Below are positions 18,943-29,005 of a DNA stretch of 64,000 bases, piece by piece (position 1 is the first letter of the stretch; each line of letters starts with the position of its first letter). Position numbers and translations under genes: made by a program. The notes beneath the pieces are model-generated. The model was not told where the DNA came from. It made no database searches and was given only the letters and a program-made list of their open reading frames with translations. Location: contig JARVLF010000016.1 in the NCBI GenBank assembly GCA_030849465.1, positions 1,488,001-1,552,000 of the forward strand, in the 5' to 3' direction. This stretch comes from Moesziomyces globuligerus (taxonomy: Eukaryota; Basidiomycota; Ustilaginomycetes; Ustilaginales; Ustilaginaceae).

Positions 18943-20912
18943 ATGCCGCCCGTCTCTGCTTCCAAGGCCAAGCGTCAGGCGTAAGTAGCCCTTTTGGCAT
19001 TCGTACAAGCTTCTGCTAGCGAGCCGTACTGACTCTCGCACCTTCCTTTGCGTCGCATCTCATCAGCGAAAAGGCCGCCAAGGCCGCAGCCAAGGGTTCG
19101 TCCAAGGGCTCGTCCAAGTCCGGCACCACCAACGACACCTCGTCCACCCCCATGACCAACGAGTCGGCCAACACCTCGGTCGAAGAGCTCAACATGAAGA
19201 AGCTCGCCATCGCCACCGAGCGTAACGCCTCCGGTGTCATCACCTCGGACAAGCAGAGCCGTGACATCCACATTGACAACTTCACCATGTCCTTCCACGG
19301 CCGTCTCCTCATCGACACGGCCACCATCAACCTCAACTACGGCCAGCGATACGGTCTCCTCGGCGACAACGGCTCCGGTAAGACCACCTTCCTCGCCGCC
19401 CTCGCCGCCCGCGACGTCGAGATCCCCGAGCACATCGACATCCACATTGTCTCCGGTGAGGCCGAGCCTTCGGACACCAACGCCGTCGACTACATTGTCG
19501 CCTCCGCCAAGGAAAAGGTGGCCAAGCTCGAAAAGGAGATCGAGGACCTCTCGGTCGCCGACGAGATCGACGAGGTGACCCTCGAGCTCAAGTACGAGGA
19601 GCTCGAGGAGCTCGACCCCAGCACCTTCGAGACCAAGGCCGGCATGATCCTCCACGGTCTCGGTTTCTCGCCCGAGATGATGAAGAAACCCACCAAGGAC
19701 ATGTCCGGTGGTTGGAGGATGCGTGTCACGCTCGCCAAGGCGCTCTTCATCAAGCCCCACCTGCTGCTGCTCGACGAGCCCACGAACCATCTCGACCTCG
19801 AGGCCGTCGTGTGGCTCGAGGCGTACCTCTCCACCTACAACCACATCCTCGTGCTCACCTCGCATTCGGCCGATTTCATGGACACGGTTTGCACCAACAT
19901 CCTCGACCTCACGCCGCAGAAGAAGTTCCTGACGTACGGTGGTAACTACTCGACCTACGTGCGTACCAAGGAGGAGAACGAGACGAACCAGATGAAGGCG
20001 TACGCCAAGCAGCAGGAGGAGATCGCGCACATCAAGAAGTTCATCGCCTCGGCCGGTACCTACGCCAACCTGGTCAAGCAGGCCAAGTCCAAGCAGAAGA
20101 TCATCGACAAGATGGAGGCCGCCGGTCTCATCGAGCCCGTGTGGGCGCCCAAGCCGCTGCGCTTCAACTTTGAGGATGTGCGCAAGATGCCGCCTCCCAT
20201 CATCGCGTTTAGCGACGTCGCCTTCTCGTACAGCGGCAAGAAGGAGGACTACCTGTACAAGGACCTCAGCTTCGGTATCGACATGGACTCGCGTGTCGCC
20301 ATTGTGGGCCAGAACGGTACGGGCAAGTCGACGCTGCTCAACCTGATCACGGGCGCGCTCAACCCGGTCGAGGGCACGGTGCAGCGCCACGCGGGTCTCA
20401 AGCTCGGCAAGTACTCGCAGCACTCGGCGGACCAGCTGCCGTACGACAAGTCGCCGCTCGAGTACATGGAGAGCAAGTACAAGGAGAAGTTCCCGGACAA
20501 GGACCTGCAGTTCTGGCGTGCGCAGCTGGGTCGTTTCGGTCTCTCGGGTGCGCACCAGACCGCGCCCATCCGCACGCTTTCCGACGGTCTGCGAAACCGC
20601 GTCGTCTTCTCGCAGCTGGCCATGGAGCAGCCGCACGTGCTGCTGCTCGACGAGCCCACCAACCATCTGGACATGGGCTCGATCGATGCGCTCGCCTCGG
20701 CGATCAAGGAGTTCGAGGGCGGCGTGGTCATCGTCTCGCACGACTTTAGGCTCATCAGCCAGGTCGCCGAGGACCTCTGGGAGGTCAAGGACCGCAAGAT
20801 CGTCAACCTCTCAAAGGGCGACGTCTCGATCCAGGACTACAAGAAGCAGCTCGTCAAGAACTCGTTCGAGGCCATCGAGAAGGCCAAGCTCTTCGCCAAG
20901 GGCAAGGCGTAA
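18943..20912 (+). CDS. ARB1: ABC-F ATPase Arb1 (ABCF2), ribosome biogenesis
   Basis: Exon 1 18943-18980 (12 codons plus two bases) and exon 2 19067-20912, with an 86-nt intron (GTAAGT to CATCAG). The product has 627 residues and starts MPPVSASKAKRQAEKAAK, a Lys/Ala-rich tail as in ABCF2 proteins. There is no transmembrane domain but two ABC cassettes: Walker A GDNGSGKTT and signature MSGGWRMR with Walker B LLLLDEPTNHLD in the first; Walker A GQNGTGKST, signature LSDGLRNRV and LLLLDEPTNHLD in the second. The ABC-F linker between them contains QEEIAHIKKFIASAGTYANL. Arb1 supports 40S and 60S assembly and export in yeast. The second cassette has LSDG in place of LSGG, which is usual for this subfamily. 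Confidence 0.95.
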
Positions 20913-21192
20913 AGTGCTTTTCCGAATCGTGCTTTGCTCTTGCCTCCCCCAAAAGGTCTCTTTCGTCTTGTTCTGCGACCCCCCCCACATTCTTCTTCCC
21001 TTTGCACCTGGTTCCGGATCCATCTGTAATCTGTGTCGTTTTGCTTTGCCTTGCCCCGCGAATGGGCGTGTGAGCTCCAAGCTGAGACGGACGTGAGTGA
21101 GCGGAGCGGTCGCACGCGGAGGGATGGGAAGGATGCTAGATGACGGAAACTGGGATACAAGAGGTACACAAGGTGGACGAGCTAGGTGGGGG

Positions 21193-22047
21193 CTATCTTT
21201 GGCCGATGCATTCTGGGCCGAGGATGGCCATGTCGACCCAGCGTTCGATGAGGTCGCAGACGCCCGGGTAGCCGTTTGCGGCTTGGGAGGCGGCATGCGC
21301 TCCGGCTGCCGAGAGGGGAGCCGGTGCACCGGACCACTTGAAGTCTCTGTAGTCGAAGAGGCGGTTCTCGGAGCCAAAGGCGATGAAGTGGGCGAAGAGC
21401 GAGTTGAAGTGACCCTCGCAGCACAGATGCACGAGGTACTGGAACTGAGCGTGGTAGATGTGAGCAAAGACGCGGAGGAGCTGCTTGTAGATGTGCTTGC
21501 ACGTGGTGAGGAAGGTGGGAGGAAAGTCGCGCGAGGCCTTTGTCGGAAAGGTGGCTTCATCCGAGAGCAAGCCGCCCACCCAGGTCATGACGTAATCGAT
21601 ATACTGTGGTGCGGGAAGCTTGACCTGCTTGCGGTTCTGGTCGATCCAGGTGTAGTCGAGCCCAGCGCCGGCGGACATGGTGGGGTTGTTGGCGACGGTG
21701 CAGAACTCGGTGAGCACGCCGTAGAACTGGTTGAGGTTGTTGAAAAAGTCGAAGAGGTTGACCGCCACCCACTCCTTGGGGTCGACGTACTTGGGCACCG
21801 ACGAGATGGTCTTCAACGAGCCCTTGACCAGCGACGCGCCGACAAACGGCTGGCAGAGGTAGAGCGGCTTGCCGTTCGAGCCGAGCCCCACGGCAGACGC
21901 GGACGATGGCGAGGTGGGCGAGCGCGGATAGCCCGAGCCAGGCCCCATGGAAGACGGATCAAAGGTCGGCATGTTGGGGTGTGTGGGCGACTTTTTGGGC
22001 CGCGAAGAGCGACCCATGGAACGGCCTAGTGAGTTGAAGAACGACAT
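21193..22047 (-). CDS. MOB2: Mob2, activator of NDR/LATS-type kinase
   Basis: A 284-residue Mob/phocein protein starting MSFFNSLGRSMGRSS. Residues 1-75 are Ser/Pro-rich; the Mob fold follows: DPKEWVAVNLFDFFNNLNQFYGVLTEFC, NNPTMSAG, TWIDQNRKQVKLPAPQYIDYV, TFPTKASRDFPPTF, FRVFAHIYHAQF-like region, and HFNSLFAHFIAFG. The NNPTMSAG segment has Asn where Mob1 has the second zinc cysteine, and VKLPAPQYIDYVMTW plus SLFAHFIAFG are Mob2-type. Mob2 binds the NDR kinase (Cbk1/Cot1/Ukc1) of the RAM/MOR pathway controlling polarised growth and cell separation. A Gly/Ala/Ser linker sits in the C-terminal region before the last helix. It is divergent from DDI1. Confidence 0.9.
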   Translation of the reverse strand: MSFFNSLGRSMGRSSRPKKSPTHPNMPTFDPSSMGPGSGYPRSPTSPSSASAVGLGSNGKPLYLCQPFVGASLVKGSLKTISSVPKYVDPKEWVAVNLFDFFNNLNQFYGVLTEFCTVANNPTMSAGAGLDYTWIDQNRKQVKLPAPQYIDYVMTWVGGLLSDEATFPTKASRDFPPTFLTTCKHIYKQLLRVFAHIYHAQFQYLVHLCCEGHFNSLFAHFIAFGSENRLFDYRDFKWSGAPAPLSAAGAHAASQAANGYPGVCDLIERWVDMAILGPECIGQR

Positions 22048-22674
22048 GGTGCTTTGCCAGTTCGGGCGGGGCGGGCCAGTTCCGATAGCGAGGTGACCGA
22101 GTCTAGGCAGCGCCTCAGCTGCGATTCGCGTCGGTACGGTCCGAGTCGTTCGACCGAGTCGTTCGTAGGTGCAGCGAAGAGCGTGAGGAGCAAGGTGAAG
22201 GCGTGAACGGAAGAACGCCGAGGCCAAGGGAGCATGCTAAGGTGTGTGAAGCGCGAGAAGGCGTGTCGGGCGGCTCAGTGCAGTTCGGCGCAGAACAGCG
22301 CAGCGCGGCAAAGTGTTAGTTGGGAGCGCGTGCATCTGCGCAGCGCCTGCATGGTTGGCCAGCCAGCAAGACCGCTCGGAGAAGCCGAGAAAGAGTGCGC
22401 TTTGCTGTCACAATCTTATCCCAAGATCACATCTGGCATCGGCGGAGTGGGCTGCCCGATGGATCGAAAGAGCGACGCGCCAGCGCTCCGGTCAAAAAAG
22501 GACCGAGCCAGCTGCTCCACATGGCACACGGGCGGCTCCTCCGATGCGCTTCGCAAGCTCTCTCCCACCCGCACTCGACTCAGCTTCCGCTTCCTCTTGC
22601 ATATAAGCCACCAAACCTCGGCCGCCCCTGCCTCCCGCCGCCACCTGCCAGTGGCTTCCCCACACACAGCAACC
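22048..22674. other. Divergent promoter region, MOB2 / DDI1
   Basis: A 627 bp region with a TATA-like element for DDI1 at 22602. No gene; the DDI1 frame stays open upstream without conservation. Confidence 0.55.
22602..22607 (+). promoter_or_regulatory. TATA-like element (TATAAG) of DDI1
   Basis: GCATATAAGCC lies 73 bp upstream of the ATG at 22675, supporting that start. Confidence 0.4.
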
Positions 22675-24075
22675 ATGATCACCGTCATCACCGAGGATGA
22701 TCGCACCTTCCCCATCGACGTCGACGCCTCGATCGAGATCGAGAACCTCCAGGCGCTGCTCGAGGTCGACTCATCCATTCCGCCTGAACAGCAGCAGCTG
22801 CTGCACCGGGGCAAGCCGCTGACCGATGCCAAGGCCACACTCGCCAGCTGCGGCGTCCAGAACGACGACCTGCTCGTGCTGCGCGATCGCCGCGCGCGAG
22901 CTGCTCCGCCGTCCGGCGCTTCCGGCTCCTCGTCCTCCACCCCGGCCGATGCCGGCTCGCGCGCGCTGTCCGAGCAGCAGGCGGCCGAGCAGCTGCGCCA
23001 GCAGCTCCTCGCCGATCCGAGGAGCCTGGCGATGCTGCGGTCCAACAATCCGCAGCTGGCGGAGGCGGCGACGAGCTCGGCGGCGCGCTTCCTTGAGCTC
23101 GTGCGCGCGCAGCGTGACGCCATGGAGCGCAGCGGCGCGCTCGACAGCGGGCTCGACGACATTACGGACGAGTTCGACATCGACGCGCAGCGACGCATCG
23201 AGGAGAACATCCGACAGCAGCGCGTGATGGAGAACCTCGAGCACGCCATGGAGTACTCGCCCGAGTCGTTTGGACGCGTCACGATGCTCTACGTCGACTG
23301 CAAGGTCAACGGCACCGACGTCAAGGCGTTTGTCGATTCGGGCGCCCAGGCGACCATCATGTCGCCCGAGTGCGCCGAGCGCTGCGGCATCATGCGGCTG
23401 CTGGATGCGAGGTTCGCCGGCATCGCGCGCGGCGTGGGCACGGCCAAGATCTTAGGCCGCGTGCATTCGGCGCAGCTCCAGCTCGGCACCAACCTCTTCC
23501 TGCCGTGTGCGTTCACCATCATGGAGGGCAAGGGCGTCGAGATGTTGCTCGGCCTCGATATGCTCAAGCGCTACCAGGCGACGATCGACCTGAGCAAGAA
23601 CGCGCTCGTGATCAACGACCAGACCATCCGCTTCCTCGACGAGCACGAGCTGCCGGCCGAGGCGAGTGCAGAGTACGAGGTCGGCGAGGACGGAAAGCCC
23701 AGGCCTGTCGAGAAGAAGCAGGGGCAGACGACGAGCGAAGGCGTGGCGAGCGCCAATGCGAATGCCGCCGCCAGGTTTCCGGGCGCAGGTCACTCGTTGG
23801 CTCCACCGCAACCCGCCGCCACCAGCAGCCAGCAACAGATGGACGAACACGGTTGGAGCTTCTCTCATCCACCACAGGCTGCGCCTGCGAGCTCAGCACC
23901 GACTGCGGCGCCAAGAGCTCAGCCAGCAGCAGCTCCGCAGCGCGCTCCGACTTGGCCACCAGCATCGGTCGCAGCGCTCACCGACCTCGGCGCCTCGCCC
24001 GCCCAGGCCGTCTCCCTGCTCAATGCCGCCAACGGCAACGTAGAAGTCGCAGCCAGCCTCCTCTTCCAGCAATGA
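22675..24075 (+). CDS. DDI1: Ddi1, ubiquitin-receptor aspartic protease
   Basis: A 466-residue shuttle protein with the full Ddi1 layout. UBL domain 1-75 (MITVITEDDRTFPIDV to LLVLRDRR). Linker, then a helical domain about 110-190 (QLRQQLLADPRSLAMLRSNNPQLAEA). A retropepsin-like protease domain about 190-330 with catalytic Asp221 in FVDSGAQAT, and LLGLDMLKRYQATIDL near its end. A Pro/Gln/Ala-rich linker and a C-terminal UBA domain (about 428-464: ALTDLGASPAQAVSLLNAANG). Ddi1 binds ubiquitinated substrates and proteasomes and can cleave heavily ubiquitinated proteins; it acts in the cytosol and nucleus. The conserved Asp-Ser-Gly is intact. The start is the first ATG and has ACC before it. Confidence 0.95.
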   Translation: MITVITEDDRTFPIDVDASIEIENLQALLEVDSSIPPEQQQLLHRGKPLTDAKATLASCGVQNDDLLVLRDRRARAAPPSGASGSSSSTPADAGSRALSEQQAAEQLRQQLLADPRSLAMLRSNNPQLAEAATSSAARFLELVRAQRDAMERSGALDSGLDDITDEFDIDAQRRIEENIRQQRVMENLEHAMEYSPESFGRVTMLYVDCKVNGTDVKAFVDSGAQATIMSPECAERCGIMRLLDARFAGIARGVGTAKILGRVHSAQLQLGTNLFLPCAFTIMEGKGVEMLLGLDMLKRYQATIDLSKNALVINDQTIRFLDEHELPAEASAEYEVGEDGKPRPVEKKQGQTTSEGVASANANAAARFPGAGHSLAPPQPAATSSQQQMDEHGWSFSHPPQAAPASSAPTAAPRAQPAAAPQRAPTWPPASVAALTDLGASPAQAVSLLNAANGNVEVAASLLFQQ

Positions 24076-24229
24076 CCCCACGCCCGCTTTCGCAATTCAT
24101 CCGGAACAATGCCTGGATCTTCACATGCTGTCCGTGCTCTCGCGTGCGGACGGTGCAAACTGCGGCGCAACAAGAAAAGTGGTGATTGCATAGGCGCTGT
24201 AGTTGTCGCGAGACGTGGTGAGCGAAAGG

Positions 24230-25681
24230 CTAGGGTTGTGGTTTCTCGGGCTCCTGAGCTGCGGGAGGTTTGGCGCCGCCGGTGAAGAAGCCCCAGGTGT
24301 TGAGTTTCATTTCGCGGATCTGGCGGTCCTGCTCCTCCTTTGCCTGCTTTCTGAGCGCCTCGCCGTTCTCTGCCCAGAACTTCTGGTCCTCGAGGTAGGC
24401 CTGAACGTAGCGTTCGCGGTCGAGGTCGTAGATCGTCTTGTCCACAGGCAGGCCCGCATGCGCGCTCCTCGAGACGCCGCCAAACACGGCGCCGAGCTTA
24501 CCCAGCCGCTGGGCACGCGCCTTGTTTTCGGCGAGCTCCTGTTCGCGGATGGCGGCGGCGCGCCTCGCGTGCTCCGTGGGGATGTGCGTGCCGGCATACG
24601 CCTCGATCGTCGTCCTCACATCCTCGATGTTGTAGATACCGATGGCCTCGAGGAACGGCACCATGCCCACCAGCTCGCGGTCCGCCTTGTCGCCCTTCCA
24701 CGGCTGGACCAGGATGCCGTTCTCCGGATGCAGGTGGAACGAGTCCGGGTTGGTATCCACCACGACGACCTTGCTGAGATCGCGGTTGAGATGCGCGAGG
24801 TCCTTGACCAGCTTGCCATCGACGGTGCGGCACGACTCGCGGAAGAGCGTATACGTCACGAACCTGCGGTCCGGATCGAGCTTCTCGATGATCGGCCCCG
24901 CGGTGAAGAAGGGCTGCGTGGTGAAGATGACAATCTCGTAGAACTGCGAGAGGTAGCCGAGGAAGTAGTCGAGCCCGGGCCGTTTGGCGGTGCGCCAGCC
25001 GTGTTCGCGACTCCACTCGCTGTGGATGAGCAGATCGTCGAGATCGATCACCATGGTGTAGGGGCGCGAGTACGGGAACGGCAGCGGATCGGGGAGGAGC
25101 TGGTCGAAGACGGGCTTGTTAAAGTCGTCGTACATGGCGCCGATACGGAGCTGGATGCGGCCGATGAACGAGTCGGCGTTGGGGGCGTCCTTGAAGCGTG
25201 CGGCTTCCGCCTCGTTGTCCCACGCGCGGCCGAGGTTGTAGGCGCTCAGGCCGGCACCGACGAGCACGAGACCGCCGAGCAGGCGGACGGTGTGCTGCCG
25301 ACGACGCTCGATGGACGACATGGAGCGCGCACCGGTCTTGGCCTTGGCGCCCGTGCTGCCGGACTTGCCCTTGGACTCGGCCTGTTCGGCCTCGATGAGC
25401 TGCGATGCCATTGGCGCCGCCGACGTGTCGAGGTCGAAGAGCGATGAGCCCTTGCGTGTGTCGAGCTCGGGCTCGGTCTTTGCATCGGCAGTGTCGGTGG
25501 TGTTCGTTTCTGCTGGTGCGGGTGACGAGGAAGTCGAAGGGCGGGACGACTTTGGCGGCGTAGCTAGGAATCGGACGCTGCTGGGGGTGACGAGGGCTTT
25601 TGGCAACGCAGCCTGGGGTGAAGGGAGCGGGGTGCGTGCGACGGCACGCAGCGCATGTCTGGTAGCCACGTTGAACGCCAT
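24230..25681 (-). CDS. TIM50: Tim50, TIM23-complex receptor of the mitochondrial inner membrane
   Basis: A 483-residue protein. The N-terminal about 45 residues ([17 protein letters not shown]) form a mitochondrial presequence; one TM at about 132-150 ([17 protein letters not shown]); the intermembrane-space domain is FCP1/HAD-like from about 205. The phosphatase motif reads DLDD at 213-216 ([13 protein letters not shown]), the degenerate form known in Tim50, so phosphatase activity is not expected. Conserved [32 protein letters not shown] and [16 protein letters not shown] follow. Tim50 receives presequence proteins from the TOM complex and passes them to Tim23. The C-terminal tail is Pro-rich. 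It is divergent from the methyltransferase gene. Confidence 0.95.
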   Translation of the reverse strand: MAFNVATRHALRAVARTPLPSPQAALPKALVTPSSVRFLATPPKSSRPSTSSSPAPAETNTTDTADAKTEPELDTRKGSSLFDLDTSAAPMASQLIEAEQAESKGKSGSTGAKAKTGARSMSSIERRRQHTVRLLGGLVLVGAGLSAYNLGRAWDNEAEAARFKDAPNADSFIGRIQLRIGAMYDDFNKPVFDQLLPDPLPFPYSRPYTMVIDLDDLLIHSEWSREHGWRTAKRPGLDYFLGYLSQFYEIVIFTTQPFFTAGPIIEKLDPDRRFVTYTLFRESCRTVDGKLVKDLAHLNRDLSKVVVVDTNPDSFHLHPENGILVQPWKGDKADRELVGMVPFLEAIGIYNIEDVRTTIEAYAGTHIPTEHARRAAAIREQELAENKARAQRLGKLGAVFGGVSRSAHAGLPVDKTIYDLDRERYVQAYLEDQKFWAENGEALRKQAKEEQDRQIREMKLNTWGFFTGGAKPPAAQEPEKPQP

Positions 25682-26066
25682 CGCGAATGGGTCGGAGGGC
25701 GAGGTCGCAGAAGAAGGTGGTGGTGGAGGTCGGTGGAGATGGATGCTGAGCCCGGCCGTCTGATGACGATGGAAATTCTCGCCAAGTGAATTTGGCGACG
25801 TTGGGCAGCTGCGACTCGGCTTTGGCTTTGCTGCTGCTGCTGCCTAATCCGATTCAAGAAGAAATGCCTCCAAAAATCCGGCTCCATGCGCTAAAAAAAA
25901 GAGGAAAAGGAAAAGGAAAAAGCATCGAAAAGGTCTTCTTTTCCCGGCGCTTTTCGGCCCACCCGAGCTGCTCATCTGAAGAGCACTTTACTCTGAGCTG
26001 GCCAAGCACTTGCACCTGTCACAGCCCTCATCAACACCATCCCCGCTCGACACTCGAACGCTGCAC
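25682..26066. other. Divergent promoter region, TIM50 / methyltransferase
   Basis: A 385 bp region with an AAAAGAGGAAAAGG-like purine tract at about 25892-25922. No gene seen. Confidence 0.5.
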
Positions 26067-27068
26067 ATGATGGCGAGCGCAGCTGCCTACATCCCGCCGT
26101 CGTTCGGCCAACCAGGCGTAAGTATCTCCTACCGACCCAAGCCGCTGCTCTCCTCCGCCGCCGCCGCATCGTCCTCTTCCTCCACTCCCTGTCCAGTCGT
26201 GACCGTCGCCGTGCCACCGGCCTCGATCCACCACATCTTTGCGCACCGGCAATGGCGCGCCGGGATGCTGATGAGCGACGCGCTTGTCTCGCGCGCCTTT
26301 GACATCTCCGGTCGTAGCGTCCTAGAGCTCGGCGCCGGCACAGGCCTGCCCTCGATCGCCGCCGCCCACCTCCACACGGCCGCGACGGTCGTGGCGAGCG
26401 ACTACGACGAGCCCGCGCTCGTGCGCGAACTCAAGCACAACGTCGCCGCCAACATGGCCAGCGCCGCGCCCGAGGTGCGCAGAAGCATCAAGGTCGCCGG
26501 CCACATCTGGGGCAAGAACACCGAGGATCTGCTCGACTGCCTCGCGCCCGGCGCCAAGTTCGACTGCATCCTGCTTGCCGATTGCATGTGGGATCCGCTG
26601 AGCCATGCGGATCTGCTCAGGACGCTCGTCGCTGTGCTGGCGCGCACGCCCGAGGCACGCGTCAACGTCATCGCCGGGCTGCACACGGGCAGGGAGAAGG
26701 TCACTTCGTTCATGCGCCGTGCGGCGCGCGCAGGCCTCGTGCTTGCACCCATCGAGGCGCCACAGGCTTGGCCGGCGCTCCCGGACGATGCACACGACCA
26801 ACACGATCCAGATGCGACCCGGCCTGGCAACGAGTCGATGGCGCTGGCCAGCGAGCGCGTGCTGGAGCTGCAGGTGTGCGGCAACACGCCAATCCAGCAG
26901 GACGGTGCGGCCGACGGTGCGGCCGAGGCTGCGGGCGAGGACGAGCCTCGACTGACGGGCGATCGGAGGCTCTTCCGCATCGAGGGCTACGGCGAGGAGA
27001 CCGAGGGTGATGTCAAGCTGCGCAATCGCTGGCTCACCGTGTGGAGCCTCGCGTGGGCAGCGCCCTGA
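26067..27068 (+). CDS. EFM7/NNT1-type protein methyltransferase (seven-beta-strand, MTF16 family)
   Basis: A 333-residue protein starting at tandem ATGs (26067, 26070); the longer frame upstream has no ATG. Core features: AHRQWRAGMLMSDAL before motif I, SAM-binding LELGAGTGLPSI (about residues 86-97), ASDYDEPAL (motif post I), HIWGKNTEDLL, and ADCMWDPLSHADLL (about 171-184), followed by GLHTGREKVTSFMRRA. This is the layout of the NNT1/EFM7 family; yeast Efm7 trimethylates the N-terminus and dimethylates Lys3 of translation elongation factor 1A. The substrate here is inferred. The 3' end of the frame is overlapped by the next open frame (see TMEM70-like). An Ala/Gly/Asp-rich insert lies near the C-terminus. 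Confidence 0.78.
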   Translation: MMASAAAYIPPSFGQPGVSISYRPKPLLSSAAAASSSSSTPCPVVTVAVPPASIHHIFAHRQWRAGMLMSDALVSRAFDISGRSVLELGAGTGLPSIAAAHLHTAATVVASDYDEPALVRELKHNVAANMASAAPEVRRSIKVAGHIWGKNTEDLLDCLAPGAKFDCILLADCMWDPLSHADLLRTLVAVLARTPEARVNVIAGLHTGREKVTSFMRRAARAGLVLAPIEAPQAWPALPDDAHDQHDPDATRPGNESMALASERVLELQVCGNTPIQQDGAADGAAEAAGEDEPRLTGDRRLFRIEGYGEETEGDVKLRNRWLTVWSLAWAAP

Positions 27069-27897
27069 AACCCGTGCCCGTTTGCTGACCGCTCTGCACC
27101 TCGGTCTTTGCCTTTGTCTCGTGCAGCGCGCCCTGCTCCTCCGTGCGCCGGCCGTTGCTCTGTCGCTGGCGTCGGGCGCTCGCACACGCGCCTCCGTCGG
27201 CGCCATCCGCTCCGTCGGTCTCCGCGCCCAGCTCTCCGGCCCAACATGCTCGGTGCGAGCTTTTGGCACGAGCCAGCGCCGGTTCAATGCTCAGGTTGGG
27301 GAGGCGGCCGAGCCACGCGTGCTGGCGACGTACGCGGGCCCGCTCGAGGGGACGTTTAAGCGGCTGAAGCTGTTTTCGCTCGGCTCGCTGGCGCTGGCGA
27401 GCGTGCTGACGCCCGTGCTGCTGCTGGCGCCGGGCGAGATCTCGATGGCGGGTCGGGTGGGACTGTGCCTGACGGCGCTGGCGACCTCGGGCGTGTCGAC
27501 GGCGCTGATCGCTTGGATCGGCACGCCGTACGTCGGCACGGCACGGCTCGTCTCGACGCCGCAACGCGCGCATGTGATGGAACTCAACACGCTCGACTGG
27601 CGTCTGCGTCGGCAGCGAACGCTCGTCTACGAACCCGCCTTCCTCCGTCCGACGTCGAGACCCTTCGCCGCGTGGGAGATCACAAACGCACCACCCAAAC
27701 AGCACACGCAGCAGACAAAACACATCGCAGAGACCTTCGACGTCAAGACGGGCAAGTCCATCGGCGCCTGGCACGTCACCTACGCCGCTCAGCCCGATGG
27801 AGAGGTCCAGGCCAAAGTCGCCGTGACGGGCAAGCCGACGCGCTACTTTAACGTGCACGAGGAGCTGCTGGGCGAAGATTGGCAGGTGCTTGGCTAG
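27010..27897 (+). CDS. TMEM70-like mitochondrial membrane protein (start uncertain)
   Basis: The frame opens at ATG 27010, inside the last 59 bases of the methyltransferase gene, and gives 295 residues. The N-terminal about 95 residues are Arg/Ser/Ala/Leu-rich like a mitochondrial presequence. Then come YAGPLEGTFKRLKLFSLGSLAL, a TM pair (about 121-143 and 150-172) and VGTARLVSTPQRAHVM, matching the TMEM70 domain pattern (short GPL motif, paired TMs, then a soluble tail with TLDWRLRRQ). TMEM70 relatives help assemble ATP synthase and complex I. The next in-frame Met is inside the domain, so either 27010 is the true start or a short upstream exon is spliced to an AG near 27126 (a branch-like TGCTGAC and CT-rich tract precede it). 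Confidence 0.6.
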   Translation: MSSCAIAGSPCGASRGQRPETRARLLTALHLGLCLCLVQRALLLRAPAVALSLASGARTRASVGAIRSVGLRAQLSGPTCSVRAFGTSQRRFNAQVGEAAEPRVLATYAGPLEGTFKRLKLFSLGSLALASVLTPVLLLAPGEISMAGRVGLCLTALATSGVSTALIAWIGTPYVGTARLVSTPQRAHVMELNTLDWRLRRQRTLVYEPAFLRPTSRPFAAWEITNAPPKQHTQQTKHIAETFDVKTGKSIGAWHVTYAAQPDGEVQAKVAVTGKPTRYFNVHEELLGEDWQVLG

Positions 27898-28054
27898 CCG
27901 TCGCACCATTGTAGCCTCGGATTTGGGAATGAAGTCATTGTCCAAGGCGCTTTTGTGACGTGGTGTGGATTCGAGGTTTGCAGTTGTAGTCTGTGCTGTG
28001 GAGGGAGATACAAAAGAAGCCCGTTAGGAAGGGGGGTGGGGGCGGGATGATGTC

Positions 28055-28664
28055 TTAGGTGAGGCTCTTGCCCATGAATCTTCTCTTGGTGAAAGCGAGC
28101 CACCACTTGCTGGGGGAACCGTCTGCAAAGACCTTTTCGACGAGTCTAGCGGCGGTTTCCTGTCTCAACTGGGTGAGGTAGGCACGGAGCTGATCTGCCT
28201 CTGCCTTTGAGGCGGGAGGGGCGTAGAGGCTGTTGAGGGGGAAGTTTGCGTCACCAGGAAGGGCGAAGCTATCGACCGAGTAGGTTGCGAGCTGCTTGTT
28301 TGCCTCGTTGGTCGTCCAGGGGATCTTGCTTGCGGCGATCTTGGTGAGGCAGTCCGAGATGAAGAGGATGAGGTAGATGAGCACGCGGTCTGCGGGGCCC
28401 TTGATCTCAAAGTTGCGGAAGAGCGAGTTGGCGCGGAAGAGGTCGATGGATTCGTCGATGATGTCGGGTCGCGACGGGTCGATGGGCAGAGGAGCTGGAC
28501 CTCGCGTGCGCGATCGGATGGGAAGCAGTGACATGGATCCGATGATCCGAATCTCGGCCTCCTCGTTGTACGAGGAATGATACGCCTAGTTACAGCCACC
28601 AGAACAAGATCAGTATGAGAAAGCCAGAGGAGGAAACAAGGACGGGCAAGAGTCTTACAGGCAT
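28055..28664 (-). CDS. ARC18: Arp2/3 complex subunit 3 (ARPC3/Arc18)
   Basis: Exon 1 is only six coding bases (28659-28664, ATG CCT), followed by a 73-nt intron (GTAAGA to ACTAG) and exon 2 at 28055-28585. The spliced product has 178 residues, the same as human ARPC3, and begins M-P-A-Y-H-S-S-Y, the exact family N-terminus, which proves the micro-exon. Further hallmarks: IRIIGSMSLLPIRSRTRGPAP, DADRVLIYLILFIS-like region, FALPGDANFPLNSLYAPP, LRAYLTQLRQETAARLVEKV and SKWWLAFTKRRFMGKSL. This subunit is part of the actin-nucleating Arp2/3 complex used at endocytic patches. A TTATAA sequence at 28709-28714 could be its TATA element. It is divergent from the Gon7-like gene. Confidence 0.95.
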
Positions 28665-29005
28665 GATGGATCAGAGTCGCGCTTTAGGGGATGGATGGTG
28701 GAAGATCGTTATAAAGGATGCATGGTCGGCGGCCCGGGTGAGGATGATGCGCCTAACTCCACTTTTGGCCCACTGAGCTGTGCTGTGCTCTGCTGTGCTC
28801 TGCTGTGCTGTGCTTGATCCCTCGCCAGATCCGAGGTCGGGTTCGATTTGGATGGCCCCAGCACAGCATCACCCGTCGCCCCCGCTCGAAATTGTCAGAC
28901 CTTACAAAAGCTCACACCTGTCTTGCTTTTTTCCCCGAGTCACCTTCCTCTCTACAGACAGCTTTGCGAACCTCCACTCGTCTGCATTCAGCACCACCAC
29001 CATTG
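28665..29005. other. Divergent promoter region, ARC18 / GON7-like, with a CTGTG repeat
   Basis: A 341 bp region. Its middle (about 28776-28817) is an imperfect repeat of CTGTG and CTCTG units. No gene seen. Confidence 0.5.

Noticed and set aside
18975..20741. A 588-codon open frame antisense to ARB1
   Set aside because: It mirrors ARB1, which is certain from its two ABC cassettes. Strong GC bias at third positions leaves antisense frames open; the translated sequence is Val/Leu/Arg/Asp/Gly-rich with no domain.
23331..23355. A possible retroelement protease (Asp-Ser-Gly motif)
   Set aside because: The motif belongs to Ddi1, a cellular protein with UBL and UBA domains; no other retroelement sequences are nearby.
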